Notes: a model not told the origin generated them from the sequence alone. DNA of 64,000 nt from UM-FILTER-47-13 sp964445195 (GCA_964445195.1 CAYUKA010000006.1:36724-100723), one strand, 5' to 3'. Numbered from the stretch's first letter, positions 44,047 to 52,936 are shown. Translations and numbers: made by a program.

Positions 44047-44817
44047 ATGAAACAGATTTTCCGCGCCATGGCCCTTGCCGGCATATTAGCTGTCCCTCTC
44101 GCCGGGCCAATAGCCGCTGCAGAAACCGAAACCGCCCTGCCGCCCCCTGATACTGGCTGGGACATTGATTACGAAGAGGATATCAAAAGAGATGTAGCCG
44201 GTCTCGTTGATTTCATGCTGGAGCAGGTTTCTCCTGTTTATGGACAAAACTGGCTAAACCCGGACAACCCGGAAACAGAAGAGCAACTTGCAAGCTTACG
44301 GCTCAAATTCGAAATGTTTCAGCGCCTGCTCAGCGGCTGTTACGGTGAACCGGGACTGGCCGATTACGCGCTGGTCGCCAACCATATGGCAACCCTGAAC
44401 GGGAGCGGCAATGAAATATCCTATATAGAAACATACGGACCCGACAGTCTATATCAGAATTTGATAAAGGCGTATAAAGACAGCCTGCGCTGGGTTTACG
44501 ATCTCAATGCCGCTTTTTTTGCAGAAAATCCGGATGTGAGAGAGCGCCTCTCGGACATCCAGAATTATAACGGCTGGGAACCCTTTAGCACCGCTCACCT
44601 GGGTGTAGGCAGCGTTGTAAGTCAACCGGATATGGCTTTCGGCGCATATTCCCGCTTTATGATTGATCCGGATTATGCGGCAAAAATCGAACGCATGAAC
44701 GATACGCCAGCACAGGATTTTACAGCCCGGCGCACCGAACTCGTCAGAGAAGGCGACTGGCTGGAAGTCAACGCACTTAATGATTTCAATCCCGGGCAGA
44801 CCTGCACAGTTCAATAA
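44047..44817 (+). CDS. unknown exported protein
   Basis: A 256-residue protein with a signal peptide (MKQIFRAMALAGILAVPLAG, cleavage near AAA-E). The mature part is acidic and aromatic, with two cysteines (LLSGCYGEPG and the terminal GQTCTVQ) that could pair in the periplasm. AGAGAAAT precedes the ATG. No family recognised. Divergent from guaA and followed by metF at 119 bp, where no promoter shared with it is obvious. Confidence 0.65.
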   Translation: MKQIFRAMALAGILAVPLAGPIAAAETETALPPPDTGWDIDYEEDIKRDVAGLVDFMLEQVSPVYGQNWLNPDNPETEEQLASLRLKFEMFQRLLSGCYGEPGLADYALVANHMATLNGSGNEISYIETYGPDSLYQNLIKAYKDSLRWVYDLNAAFFAENPDVRERLSDIQNYNGWEPFSTAHLGVGSVVSQPDMAFGAYSRFMIDPDYAAKIERMNDTPAQDFTARRTELVREGDWLEVNALNDFNPGQTCTVQ

Positions 44818-44905
44818 CCCGGAGCAGCTTCGCTTTTTCGTATAAACCCCGCAGCTCTAACCGGGCCCCGCTGTTGTGCGCAGCGCAAAAAAATGTTGTA
44901 ATAAG

Positions 44906-44937
44906 CCCCTTATCAAGAGTGAAAGGTTGATAAAGGG
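44906..44937 (+). promoter_or_regulatory. hairpin at metF translation start
   Basis: CCCCTTATCAA (44906-44916) pairs with TTGATAAAGGG (44927-44937), ten of eleven positions, around a 10-base loop with GAAAGG. The 3' arm ends on the first base of the GTG start codon, so the stem would hide the ribosome site or start. CTTATCAAGAG also resembles the opening of S-box leaders, but the rest of that fold is absent. Confidence 0.45.
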
Positions 44938-45809
44938 TGTCCGTACAAAAAACCACGTTCAGTTTTGAATTTTTTCCGCCCAAATCGGATAAGGGCCTGA
45001 CAATGCTGCTGGCCGAAGCGCATGCGTTAGCATTACTGAACCCGGCCTTCATGACAGTGACATATGGCGCCGGCGGCTCGACCCGTGACGGCACCGTCGA
45101 TACAGTCCGCGCGGTTCGCGAGAAGACCGGTATCAAGACAGCCGCGCACCTGACCTATATCAACACACCGATCACAGAGCTTGAAGACTATGTCCGGACA
45201 TTGTGGGACAGCGGTATCCGCCATATCGTTGCCCTGCGCGGCGATATGCCGGCCGACCTGTCATGGCCGCTTGATCCGGACGCCGATTATTACCAGTTCA
45301 CCAGCGATTTTGTTGCCGGCCTGAAACGGGTCCGTGATTTTGAAATCTCGGTCGGCGCCTACCCGGAAAAACACCCGGACTCACCCAGCCTTGATGCCGA
45401 TATCGTGGCGCTGAAGAGAAAGCAGGAGGCCGGGGCCGACCGCGCCATTACGCAGTTCTTTTTCGACAATGACGTTTACTTCGCGTTTGCCGAAACCGCG
45501 CAGGCGCAGGACGTGACGATCCCGATCGTGCCCGGCCTGCTGCCCATTGCCGATTTTGAAAAAATGCTGCGCTTTGCCGATACCTGCCAGGCCGGGGTGC
45601 CGGACTGGCTGCGCGACAAATTCGCCGCCATGCCCGATCCTGATGACCGCCTCAAGCTGGCGGCGGACATCCTGACCGAACAGGTCGCGGCCCTGGCCGC
45701 AGGCGGCGTCCCGCACATTCATTTTTACACGCTGAACAAGGCGCATTTAACGGCGCAGGCGGTATGCAACGCCGGGCTCGTACAAGATGCGGCCAGACAG
45801 GCGGGATGA
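44937..45809 (+). CDS. metF: methylenetetrahydrofolate reductase
   Basis: A 290-residue TIM-barrel flavoprotein starting with GTG. It has FSFEFFPPKSDKG at the N-terminus with the catalytic Glu, VTYGAGGSTRDGT, HIVALRGDMP and ITQFFFDND, all MetF signatures. The C-terminal HIHFYTLNKA completes the barrel. It makes 5-methyltetrahydrofolate for methionine synthesis, used here by MetE encoded downstream. A hairpin overlaps the start. Confidence 0.96.
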   Translation: MSVQKTTFSFEFFPPKSDKGLTMLLAEAHALALLNPAFMTVTYGAGGSTRDGTVDTVRAVREKTGIKTAAHLTYINTPITELEDYVRTLWDSGIRHIVALRGDMPADLSWPLDPDADYYQFTSDFVAGLKRVRDFEISVGAYPEKHPDSPSLDADIVALKRKQEAGADRAITQFFFDNDVYFAFAETAQAQDVTIPIVPGLLPIADFEKMLRFADTCQAGVPDWLRDKFAAMPDPDDRLKLAADILTEQVAALAAGGVPHIHFYTLNKAHLTAQAVCNAGLVQDAARQAG

Positions 45810-45850
45810 ATTTTCTTTACAAACCGCGCCATTTACCGTTAACTGGTGCC

Positions 45851-45958
45851 ATCATCACGATCAGCCGAGGGACAGGCCCGATGACGCTGAAGCAACCTGA
45901 GCCGGAATGGTTATAAGTTCAAGGTGCTAAATCCTGCGGCGCATGCCGGAAGATGATC
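45851..45958 (+). ncRNA. SAM-I (S-box) riboswitch
   Basis: The S-box core is plain: GAGGGACAGGCCCGATGACG (45868-45887, with the kink-turn GATGA), then GCAACC, then AAGGTGCTAAATCC (45921-45934). The closing P1 helix is ATCATC (45851) with GATGAT (45952-45957). It binds S-adenosylmethionine and ends transcription through the hairpin at 45994. It lies upstream of metB and metE, so high SAM should shut off both. Confidence 0.93.
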
Positions 45959-45993
45959 AAACCGCGAGATGCTTCATCGCCGTTTTCGTTCTT

Positions 45994-46025
45994 CCGGATC
46001 CGTCATAACGCGATCCGGTTTTTTT
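45994..46025 (+). terminator. riboswitch-controlled terminator
   Basis: CCGGATC and GATCCGG form a 7-bp stem around an 11-base loop, followed by seven T. It is 36 bp after the riboswitch P1 helix and 42 bp before the metB start, the expected place for the expression platform. Confidence 0.9.
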
Positions 46026-46067
46026 GTGGCCGGGTGACAGGCAACAAAAGAGAAAGAGGATAAAACG

Positions 46068-47249
46068 ATGAGTGAGACGGCCCGCAAAAAACCGGCGAAC
46101 GAAGCGGACTGGCACAGCGCCACCAGGGCGGTACGCGCCGCTATTGACTGCGATAACAACCACGGCGCAGTAACGCCGCCGCTTTATTTATCAACCAACT
46201 ATACCTTTGAAGATTTCGACAAGAAACGCCCCTATGATTACACCCGCAGCGGCAACCCGACCCGTGACGCACTCGGCCGGGTCATCGCCGATCTGGAAGG
46301 CGGCTATGACGGCGTCATCACCTCCTCCGGCATGGCGGCGCTTGATCTCGTGTTCCATTTGCTGCGGCCCGGCGAAACGATTGTCGCCCAGTATGACTGC
46401 TATGGCGGCACGCACAGATTATTGCAGGCCCATCACGAGGCCGGGCGCTTTAACGTCGTGTTCGCCGACCTAAGCGATACGGCAAAGCTGCCGGAAATAC
46501 TCGCCGGCAAACCGAAACTGGTGATGATCGAAACGCCGAGCAACCCGCTGCTGCGCATCATCGATATCGAGGCCGTCACCGCCGCCGCCCGTAAAGCCGG
46601 CGCACTGGTCATGGCCGATAACACCTTCCTCTCGCCGGTGCAGTGCAAGCCGCTGGCGCTCGGCGCAGATATCGTTATCCACTCAACGACCAAATATATC
46701 AACGGCCACAGCGATATTGTCGGCGGCGCCGCGATCGCCAAAACCAAGGAACTGCACGACGAGCTGGCCTGGTGGGCTAACTGTATCGGCACCACCGGCG
46801 CGCCGTTCGACAGTTTCCTGACCCTGCGCGGCATCCGCACGCTGGAGCTGCGAATCACGCAGGCCAGCCGCAGTGCGCAGGCGGTCGCGGAATTCCTCGC
46901 CGCGCATACGGCTGTAGAGCAGGTCTATTATCCGGGCCTGCCTGATGATCCCGGCCATGAGCTGGCCAAACGCCAGCAGCAGGGCTTTGGCGCGATCGTC
47001 AGTTTCACTGTCAAAGGCGGTACGGAAACCGTCAAAAAGATCGTGCATCGTCTGCAGCTCTTCTGCTTTGCCGAGTCTCTCGGCGGCTTTGAAAGCCTGC
47101 TCGCGCACCCCGCAACCATGACCCACGCAGCCATGGACCCGGCCGCCCGGCTGGAGGCCGGGATCGGCGAATCATTATTACGCCTGTCAATCGGGCTGGA
47201 ATCTGCAGACGACCTGATCGCCGATCTGGCGCAGGCGCTTGCAGAGTAA
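46068..47249 (+). CDS. metB: cystathionine gamma-synthase/lyase-type PLP enzyme
   Basis: A 393-residue Cys/Met-metabolism PLP enzyme. YDYTRSGNPTRDALGRVIADLEGG, the PLP lysine in VIHSTTKYINGHSDIVGG (about residue 211), and FAESLGGFESLLAHPATMTHA are class signatures. The SAM riboswitch upstream and metE downstream favour cystathionine gamma-synthase over lyase, but O-acetylhomoserine sulfhydrylase or beta-lyase activity cannot be excluded by sequence alone. GAGGA precedes the ATG. Confidence 0.88.
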   Translation: MSETARKKPANEADWHSATRAVRAAIDCDNNHGAVTPPLYLSTNYTFEDFDKKRPYDYTRSGNPTRDALGRVIADLEGGYDGVITSSGMAALDLVFHLLRPGETIVAQYDCYGGTHRLLQAHHEAGRFNVVFADLSDTAKLPEILAGKPKLVMIETPSNPLLRIIDIEAVTAAARKAGALVMADNTFLSPVQCKPLALGADIVIHSTTKYINGHSDIVGGAAIAKTKELHDELAWWANCIGTTGAPFDSFLTLRGIRTLELRITQASRSAQAVAEFLAAHTAVEQVYYPGLPDDPGHELAKRQQQGFGAIVSFTVKGGTETVKKIVHRLQLFCFAESLGGFESLLAHPATMTHAAMDPAARLEAGIGESLLRLSIGLESADDLIADLAQALAE

Positions 47250-47304
47250 CTGTCACTGTTTTACTGTTTTTTTGAACTGACCATACACCAAAGGAGAATG
47301 AGAT

Positions 47305-49602
47305 ATGGTACTGGCCTTAAATTTAGGTTTCCCGCGCTTTGGCGCCGACCGCGAACTGAAAAAAGCCGTTGAAGGCTACTGGAAAGGCAAAACCGGACAA
47401 AACGAGCTGACCGCCACCGCTTCCGAGTTGCGCCGCCGCCACTGGGCGATACAAAAAGAGGCCGGGATCACGTACGTGCCGGTCAATGATTTCTCCTATT
47501 ACGACCAGATGCTGGACATGTCCTGCCTGCTCGGCGCGGTACCGGACCGTTATGAATGGGACGGCGATTACGTCGATCTCGACACTTATTTCGCGATGGC
47601 CCGCGGCAACGATAAAGCGATCGCGATGGAAATGACCAAGTGGTTCGATACCAATTACCACTATATCGTACCGGAACTGGCAAAGGGCCAGAGCTTCACC
47701 CTGTCTTCGATGAAACTGTTCGAAGAATATCTCGAAGCCAAAGAGGCCGGTTTTGAAGGCGTGCCGGTGCTGATCGGCCCGGTCACTTACCTAAGCCTTG
47801 CCAAATCGCACGATGAGACTTTTGATCCGGTCACGCTGGTCGACAGCCTGATCCCGGTCTATGTCGAGATTTTCAACCGCCTGATCGGCCATGACTGCAC
47901 ATGGGTACAGATCGACGAGCCGGTCCTTGCGCTTGACTTAAGCGAAGAGCAGAAAAAAGCCTTCACCCTCGCTTACGAGGAAATCACCCGCGCCGTGCCG
48001 GATATGAATATCTGGCTGACGACCTATTTCGAGGGACTGCGCGATAATACCGAACTCGCCTTCTCGCTGCCGGTCCCGGCGGTTCATGTCGACCTCGCCC
48101 GTGCGCCGGAACAGCTTGATGACTGTATCGCCGCCGCCAAGCAGCATGACAAGATGCTGACCCTCGGCCTTGTCGACGGCCGCAATATCTGGCGCAATAA
48201 TCTGTCGGCCTCGCTGGCCAGGCTGGAAAAAGCGGCTGAAACACTGGGCAAGGATATGGTCAGCGTTTCGGCCAGTTGTTCGCTGCTACACAGCCCGGTC
48301 GATCTTGACCTTGAAACGGCGATGGACCCGCAGATCAAAAGCTGGATGGCCTTTGCCAAACAAAAATGCGGGGAGATTGCGACTCTGGCCAAAGGCCTTG
48401 AAGAGGGCCGCGCGGCGATTGCCGACGCGCTGGCCGAAAGCGACAGGATCGCGCAGGACCGCAAAACCTCGGAGCGTATCCACAACAAGGCGGTGCAAGA
48501 GCGCCTGGCCGCGGTCACGGACGAGATGGTCAACCGCAAAAGCGCGTTCCCGGCCCGGCAGCAGGCACAGCGGGCCAAATACGGCCTGCCGGCCTTCCCG
48601 ACCACCTCGATCGGCTCTTTCCCGCAAACCCAGGAAATCCGCAAGGCCCGCGCCGCGTTCAAAAAGGGCGACCTTGATGCGGCCTCTTATGAAGACGCGA
48701 TGAAAAAGGAAATCGAAACCGTCGTCCGTTACCAGGAAGAGATCGGCATGGACGTGCTGGTGCACGGCGAAGCCGAACGTAACGACATGGTCGAGTATTT
48801 CGGCGAGCAGCTTGACGGCTATGTCTTCAGCCAGCATGGCTGGGTCCAGTCTTACGGCAGCCGCGGGGTCAAGCCGCCGATCATTTACGGTGATATTTCC
48901 CGCCCGGCGGCGATGACCGTTAAATGGTCCGAATATGCGCAAAGCCTGACCGACAAACCGATGAAGGGCATGCTGACCGGACCGATTACCATCCTGTTCT
49001 GGTCGTTCAAGCGCGATGACATTTCCTATGAAGACAGCTGCAAACAAATCGCGCTGGCGCTGCGTGATGAGGTTACCGATCTGGAAAAGGCCGGCATCAC
49101 CATCATCCAGATGGACGAACCCGCCATCCGCGAGGGTCTGCCTTTAAGGCGCGCCGACTGGGATGCGTACCTGAAATGGGCGGTTGATTCCTTCAAGCTC
49201 TCAGTCTGCAGCGCCGCAGACTCAACGCAGATCCATACTCATATGTGCTATTCCGAGTTTAACGATATCATCGACTCGATTGGCGCGCTGGATGCCGATG
49301 TCATCTCGATCGAAACGTCGCGCAGCCAGATGGAACTGCTCGACGCGTTCATCACCTATAAATACCCGAACGAGATCGGGCCGGGCGTCTACGATATTCA
49401 CAGCCCGCGTATCCCGGACACCGCGGACATGGTCGATCTGCTCGAAAAAGCCCGCAAGGTGCTGGAGCCCGACCAGATCTGGGTCAACCCGGATTGCGGC
49501 TTGAAAACCCGCGGCTGGGCCGAAGTTGAACCGGCACTGAAAAACATGGTCGAAGCAGCGCGCACAATGCGCGAAAAGGTAACAAACGCGGCAGCGGCTT
49601 AA
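47305..49602 (+). CDS. metE: cobalamin-independent methionine synthase
   Basis: A 765-residue enzyme of full length. The N-terminal barrel begins LNLGFPRFGADRELKKAVEGYW; the C-terminal barrel has FPTTSIGSFPQTQEIR, VHGEAERNDMVEYF, and the zinc-binding THMCYSEFNDII with the His and Cys, plus WVNPDCGLKTRGWAEV with the second Cys. It methylates homocysteine with 5-methyltetrahydropteroyl-triglutamate. It is 55 bp after metB, so probably under the same riboswitch. Its presence makes methionine synthesis independent of B12. Confidence 0.97.
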   Translation: MVLALNLGFPRFGADRELKKAVEGYWKGKTGQNELTATASELRRRHWAIQKEAGITYVPVNDFSYYDQMLDMSCLLGAVPDRYEWDGDYVDLDTYFAMARGNDKAIAMEMTKWFDTNYHYIVPELAKGQSFTLSSMKLFEEYLEAKEAGFEGVPVLIGPVTYLSLAKSHDETFDPVTLVDSLIPVYVEIFNRLIGHDCTWVQIDEPVLALDLSEEQKKAFTLAYEEITRAVPDMNIWLTTYFEGLRDNTELAFSLPVPAVHVDLARAPEQLDDCIAAAKQHDKMLTLGLVDGRNIWRNNLSASLARLEKAAETLGKDMVSVSASCSLLHSPVDLDLETAMDPQIKSWMAFAKQKCGEIATLAKGLEEGRAAIADALAESDRIAQDRKTSERIHNKAVQERLAAVTDEMVNRKSAFPARQQAQRAKYGLPAFPTTSIGSFPQTQEIRKARAAFKKGDLDAASYEDAMKKEIETVVRYQEEIGMDVLVHGEAERNDMVEYFGEQLDGYVFSQHGWVQSYGSRGVKPPIIYGDISRPAAMTVKWSEYAQSLTDKPMKGMLTGPITILFWSFKRDDISYEDSCKQIALALRDEVTDLEKAGITIIQMDEPAIREGLPLRRADWDAYLKWAVDSFKLSVCSAADSTQIHTHMCYSEFNDIIDSIGALDADVISIETSRSQMELLDAFITYKYPNEIGPGVYDIHSPRIPDTADMVDLLEKARKVLEPDQIWVNPDCGLKTRGWAEVEPALKNMVEAARTMREKVTNAAAA

Positions 49603-49603
49603 A

Positions 49604-50947
49604 CTACGCGGGTGCAACTTCAGGATCTGCGCCCGCCTGTTTGCCGTTGTAATGGCTGCTTGCCCGTGAGGATGACACCAGTCCGGAAAGCGGACCGCGT
49701 CTGCCATCAATGAACTCTATTTGAACAGGCCCGCCGGCCTGTTCAAGCATCAACAGGCGTTCCGCCTGACGGCTTTCCAAAGCTTCTTTTGCCATGCGGG
49801 CTTTCCACAAAAGATGTGCGACGCTGGCTTCCTCGGGATTACCGCCAAAAGCGACTCTTAGAGGCGAAACCGGTGAATCGTAATCGGCAGCCACCTGCCG
49901 AAAGAAAACCCTGTTTGATGTTCCCGGCAGCTCCTGTGCAAGACCGTCAACAACGTCACTGGCATAGTCGCTGACAACAGTGATGCCGGACAGGTTGTAC
50001 CAGAGGGATTCCGCATACGCCATGGGACCTATATCACGGATATTTGTATAAAGGCGCGCCCCTTCCAGGTCCCAGGCATCAAACTTGCCTTCTTCATCAC
50101 GCAGCCTTGCTGCCGCTTTATACAGCGCACTGACGATGGCGGTTTTTTCCGGCTCGTTTATCGCATCATATGCCAGGTCGCGTTCATCCAGTCCAAAGCT
50201 CATGACAGAACCGTCCGGACGAAAAATCACCGCGCAGGGCTGATCGCCCGCCTGCGCAAAAAGCTTGTTCACCTCTTGCGGAACATCTTTTGTGCTCACA
50301 CGGTCAACGGCGTTATAGACAAGTTCCCCGGATTTGATCTGTGCCGCCGCAATGCCGTGCCCCCGCAAAACGGATTCAAGATCAAACAATCCTTCTTCAG
50401 TATCAAGAACGCCCAACTCGTCAATAGCGCGGAAGGTCTGGTCATAGGGAGCATCATTGAAGTCCGCGTCTCTTTTGGTCTGGTCGTAAGTCGCTTTGAA
50501 GACGACATGAAAATCGTTCTCGCCGATCAGTCCTCTTTCAATGAGTTCATCTGCCAGCAATATTTGTTTTGACCGGCAGCTTGGACAACTCTCGCCGCTG
50601 GAGACCTGAACAATCTGCCATTCTTCGCCGCGACGGTCCTCAAGAAACTTAACAAGCTCCAGTCGTTTCTCAGGAGACAGGTTTTCAGCCTCGGCGTGTG
50701 CACTGGCACGTCCTTTGGAAACCACGGCATTTGAATCCTCGGGCTCTTCCGCCGTCCCTACCAGGACATACCGGCTGGTACCGGGGTGAACCAGCCAGAG
50801 CTGCGCTCCGAACGGCCCTCCTTTTCCGTCATTGGCCGTATCATATGCGAAAATATCGCTTTGATTTAAAACGGTTTCCCAGAACAGCGGGTCACCGGAA
50901 AGGTTTGACTGTGCTGTTTGATAACGCGGGATTTCCAGACGATTCAT
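49604..50947 (-). CDS. tandem deaminase-fold protein: one intact, one degenerate domain
   Basis: A 447-residue protein. Domain 1 keeps the zinc site of cytidine/guanine-deaminase-like enzymes: H84-A-E86 (ASAHAEAENL) and C121-P-S-C124 (SGESCPSCRSK), followed by ADFNDAPYDQTF, which resembles the GFDDAFIY tail of guanine deaminases. Domain 2 (about 238-330) shows the same layout, with LYTNIRDIGPMAYAESLWY where the PCxxC helix should be and NEPEKTAI in place of HAE, so its zinc ligands are gone. About 60 C-terminal residues look disordered. No immunity gene or secretion signal is adjacent. The substrate is unknown. Confidence 0.6.
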   Translation of the reverse strand: MNRLEIPRYQTAQSNLSGDPLFWETVLNQSDIFAYDTANDGKGGPFGAQLWLVHPGTSRYVLVGTAEEPEDSNAVVSKGRASAHAEAENLSPEKRLELVKFLEDRRGEEWQIVQVSSGESCPSCRSKQILLADELIERGLIGENDFHVVFKATYDQTKRDADFNDAPYDQTFRAIDELGVLDTEEGLFDLESVLRGHGIAAAQIKSGELVYNAVDRVSTKDVPQEVNKLFAQAGDQPCAVIFRPDGSVMSFGLDERDLAYDAINEPEKTAIVSALYKAAARLRDEEGKFDAWDLEGARLYTNIRDIGPMAYAESLWYNLSGITVVSDYASDVVDGLAQELPGTSNRVFFRQVAADYDSPVSPLRVAFGGNPEEASVAHLLWKARMAKEALESRQAERLLMLEQAGGPVQIEFIDGRRGPLSGLVSSSRASSHYNGKQAGADPEVAPA

Positions 50948-51026
50948 TCGCTGCCCCTTTATCGGTAGTGTCCCATATTTTTTAATCAGGTTTTTTGTAA
51001 AGATAAGAGCAGCCTGATGTCAAATT

Positions 51027-52418
51027 TCATAACGTCCGCCGGAGTACGGCAGCGAAAAACCCGTCCGTGTTATGGCGGTGCGGGGTCAGGCGCATATATT
51101 TTTGGCTGTCATCCTGAAGGAGCGGCACGACTGAAGGATCTCCCGGCTTAATGGCATGAGGTGCTTCGCTATCGCTCAGGATGACGGAAAAAGGAACGAG
51201 TTCAAATCCATCATGGTGCTTTAAGAAGTTTTCAATCTGTTTTTCATTTTCCTCCGGCAGCAGCGAGCAGGTCGCATAGACCAGCCGCCCGCCGGGTTTG
51301 ACGGTTTTGGCGACCTTGTCGAGAATTTCGGCCTGTATCTCAACCAGCTCTGCCAGTGATGGGCCGTAGGTGCGCCAGCGCATATCCGGGTTGCGCCGCC
51401 AGGTGCCGGTGCCGGTGCACGGTACGTCGGCCAGCACGATATCGAACGTGCCTTTCTGGCGCTTAAGCCATTTGCGGGTTTTCTCATCGCTCAAGGCCCG
51501 GACCTCGATAATGTCATGCACCCCGGCTTTCCTGAAACGCGGCCGCGCCTTTTCCAGCCGCCGCGGCGCGGTGTCGCTTGCAACGATCCGGCCCTTATTC
51601 TGCATCGCGGCGGCCAGCGCCAGCGTCTTGCCGCCCGCACCGGCGCAATAATCAAGCACCTGCATCCCCGGCTGCGCATCACACACAGCGGCGATCAACT
51701 GCGAACCTTCATCCTGGATTTCGACCCAGCCCTTGGCAAAGGCTTTCGTTTTAGCCAGATAGGCCTTGCCGCGCGCGCGCAACCCGGCCGGTGAATAAGG
51801 CGTCGGATCGGTCGCAACACCCGCCGCCTCTAAATAGTTTTGCACTTTCTCGAGATTGGCCCGCCATGTGTTGACCCGCAGATCAAGCGGCGCCGGTGCG
51901 ATCAACGCCGCCATCTCGGCGGCAAAATCCGCACCGAAATACCCCCGCAGGCTCTGCTCATAAAGCGGCGGGCATTCGGCGCGGACGGCTTCGGGCATGT
52001 CGGGGTGAATTAAACCACTCTCGCTACTCTCATCTCGTTCCTCGCCATCATGAGAGATGTGAGAAGCGAGATGCGAGAGTATTTTTTGTTCCTCATCACG
52101 CAACGTCGCCGGGCCGTATTTGCTGCCGTCGAACAGGCGCGTGATTGCCACTTCGTCCTTCCCTTCTCCCAGCGCCAGCCACGCGATCACCCGCAGGCGC
52201 GGCGTATCCGCCGCCTGTACTTTATCCAGCCACCAGCCGAGCCGGGCATGGGCGCGGACGATATTATAAGTGCGCTCGGCGATCCCGGCCCGGTCTTTCG
52301 ACCCGATATAGCGGCGGAAACGCATATAATCGCCAACCACCGCATCCATTGGGATGCGGCTGTCCGCCATCTTGTCCAGAAGGTCGATTGTTGCTCTGAT
52401 CCGTGCCGCCGGTGTCAT
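51027..52418 (-). CDS. RsmB/NOP-family rRNA (cytosine-C5) methyltransferase
   Basis: A 463-residue protein. An N-terminal NusB-like helical domain precedes the methyltransferase, with VLDYCAGAGGKTLALAA (SAM loop), VLADVPCTGTGTWRRNPD (release Cys) and YATCSLLPEENEKQIENFL (catalytic Cys in TCS). Two stretches are foreign to the family: LASHISHDGEERDESSESG near residue 115 and VILSDSEAPHAIKPGDPSVV near residue 410. Each is encoded by a palindromic repeat inserted in frame (52017-52080 and 51108-51186). Both lie outside the catalytic motifs, so activity may be kept. Confidence 0.9.
   Translation of the reverse strand: MTPAARIRATIDLLDKMADSRIPMDAVVGDYMRFRRYIGSKDRAGIAERTYNIVRAHARLGWWLDKVQAADTPRLRVIAWLALGEGKDEVAITRLFDGSKYGPATLRDEEQKILSHLASHISHDGEERDESSESGLIHPDMPEAVRAECPPLYEQSLRGYFGADFAAEMAALIAPAPLDLRVNTWRANLEKVQNYLEAAGVATDPTPYSPAGLRARGKAYLAKTKAFAKGWVEIQDEGSQLIAAVCDAQPGMQVLDYCAGAGGKTLALAAAMQNKGRIVASDTAPRRLEKARPRFRKAGVHDIIEVRALSDEKTRKWLKRQKGTFDIVLADVPCTGTGTWRRNPDMRWRTYGPSLAELVEIQAEILDKVAKTVKPGGRLVYATCSLLPEENEKQIENFLKHHDGFELVPFSVILSDSEAPHAIKPGDPSVVPLLQDDSQKYMRLTPHRHNTDGFFAAVLRRTL
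51108..51186. repeat. palindromic repeat inserted in coding sequence (a)
   Basis: GTCATCCTGA at the left and TCAGGATGAC at the right are inverted arms enclosing about 58 bp, with AAGGATCTCCCGG and GGTGCTTCGC inside. It resembles a common extragenic palindrome of the TCATCCTGAG type. Here it lies in frame within the methyltransferase gene and is translated. Confidence 0.8.
52017..52080. repeat. palindromic repeat inserted in coding sequence (b)
   Basis: ACTCTCGC (52017-52024) and GCGAGAGT (52073-52080) are perfect arms, with partly matching TACTCTCATCTCG and CGAGATGCGAG units inside. It is unlike element (a). It is translated in frame as the Ser/Glu-rich segment of the same methyltransferase. 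Confidence 0.7.
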
Positions 52419-52453
52419 GACGGCAGTTTGTAGCAGGCCGGGCGGCCCAGCGC

Positions 52454-52485
52454 AAAAGAAAACCCCCGTCCCAGAGCAGACGGGG
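52454..52485 (-). terminator. intrinsic terminator
   Basis: On the minus strand CCCCGTC-TGCTCTGG-GACGGGG is followed by GTTTTCTTTT. It lies 28 bp after the stop of the Ala/Glu-rich protein gene. Confidence 0.75.
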
Positions 52486-52513
52486 ATTTCCTCAAACCAT
52501 GAAAGTGCTCATC

Positions 52514-52936
52514 TTATTCGGCGGCTTCCGCATCGTGCTCAGCGTCGCCGGCCTCCGCTTCAGCAGCAGCGGCAACGTCTTCGGCAAGCGCCTCAACAAC
52601 CGCTTCCGGATCGGCGGACCCTTGCTCGGCCGGCATTTCAGCCTCGATACCGGCTTCAGCCGCCGCATCATCGGACAGGGCAATCGCCTCATCCGTGGCG
52701 GCCTCAGCCGCATCAGCCGCGCCGTCTTCAGCCGTCTCTGCGACCATCTCGGCGGCCGTCTCCTCGGCAAGAGCCGCCGGCGCTTCGGCTTCGGCGGCAG
52801 CGTCAGCAACAGCCTCCACAGCCGTTTCGGCCTGTACCGCCATATCCGCGGCAGCGGCGTCATCCGCCAGCGCAGCGCCCACAGGCGCAGTTGCCAACAG
52901 CCCGGCGGCCATCAGGATACCTAATGTTTTCTTCAT
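52514..52936 (-). CDS. exported Ala/Glu-rich low-complexity protein
   Basis: A 140-residue protein starting MKKTLGILMAAGLL, a clear signal peptide with likely cleavage at ALA-DD. The mature part is over half Ala plus Glu/Asp, with no Cys, aromatic residues or Lys, so it should be a very acidic helix or disordered chain in the periplasm. GGAGAAACG precedes the ATG. No family can be assigned to such composition. Possible roles include cation binding or a spacer, but nothing in context decides this. Confidence 0.65.
   Translation of the reverse strand: MKKTLGILMAAGLLATAPVGAALADDAAAADMAVQAETAVEAVADAAAEAEAPAALAEETAAEMVAETAEDGAADAAEAATDEAIALSDDAAAEAGIEAEMPAEQGSADPEAVVEALAEDVAAAAEAEAGDAEHDAEAAE

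Noticed and set aside
49604..50947. Deaminase-fold protein as a secreted polymorphic toxin
   Set aside because: No signal peptide, repeat or delivery domain and no immunity-like gene next to it.
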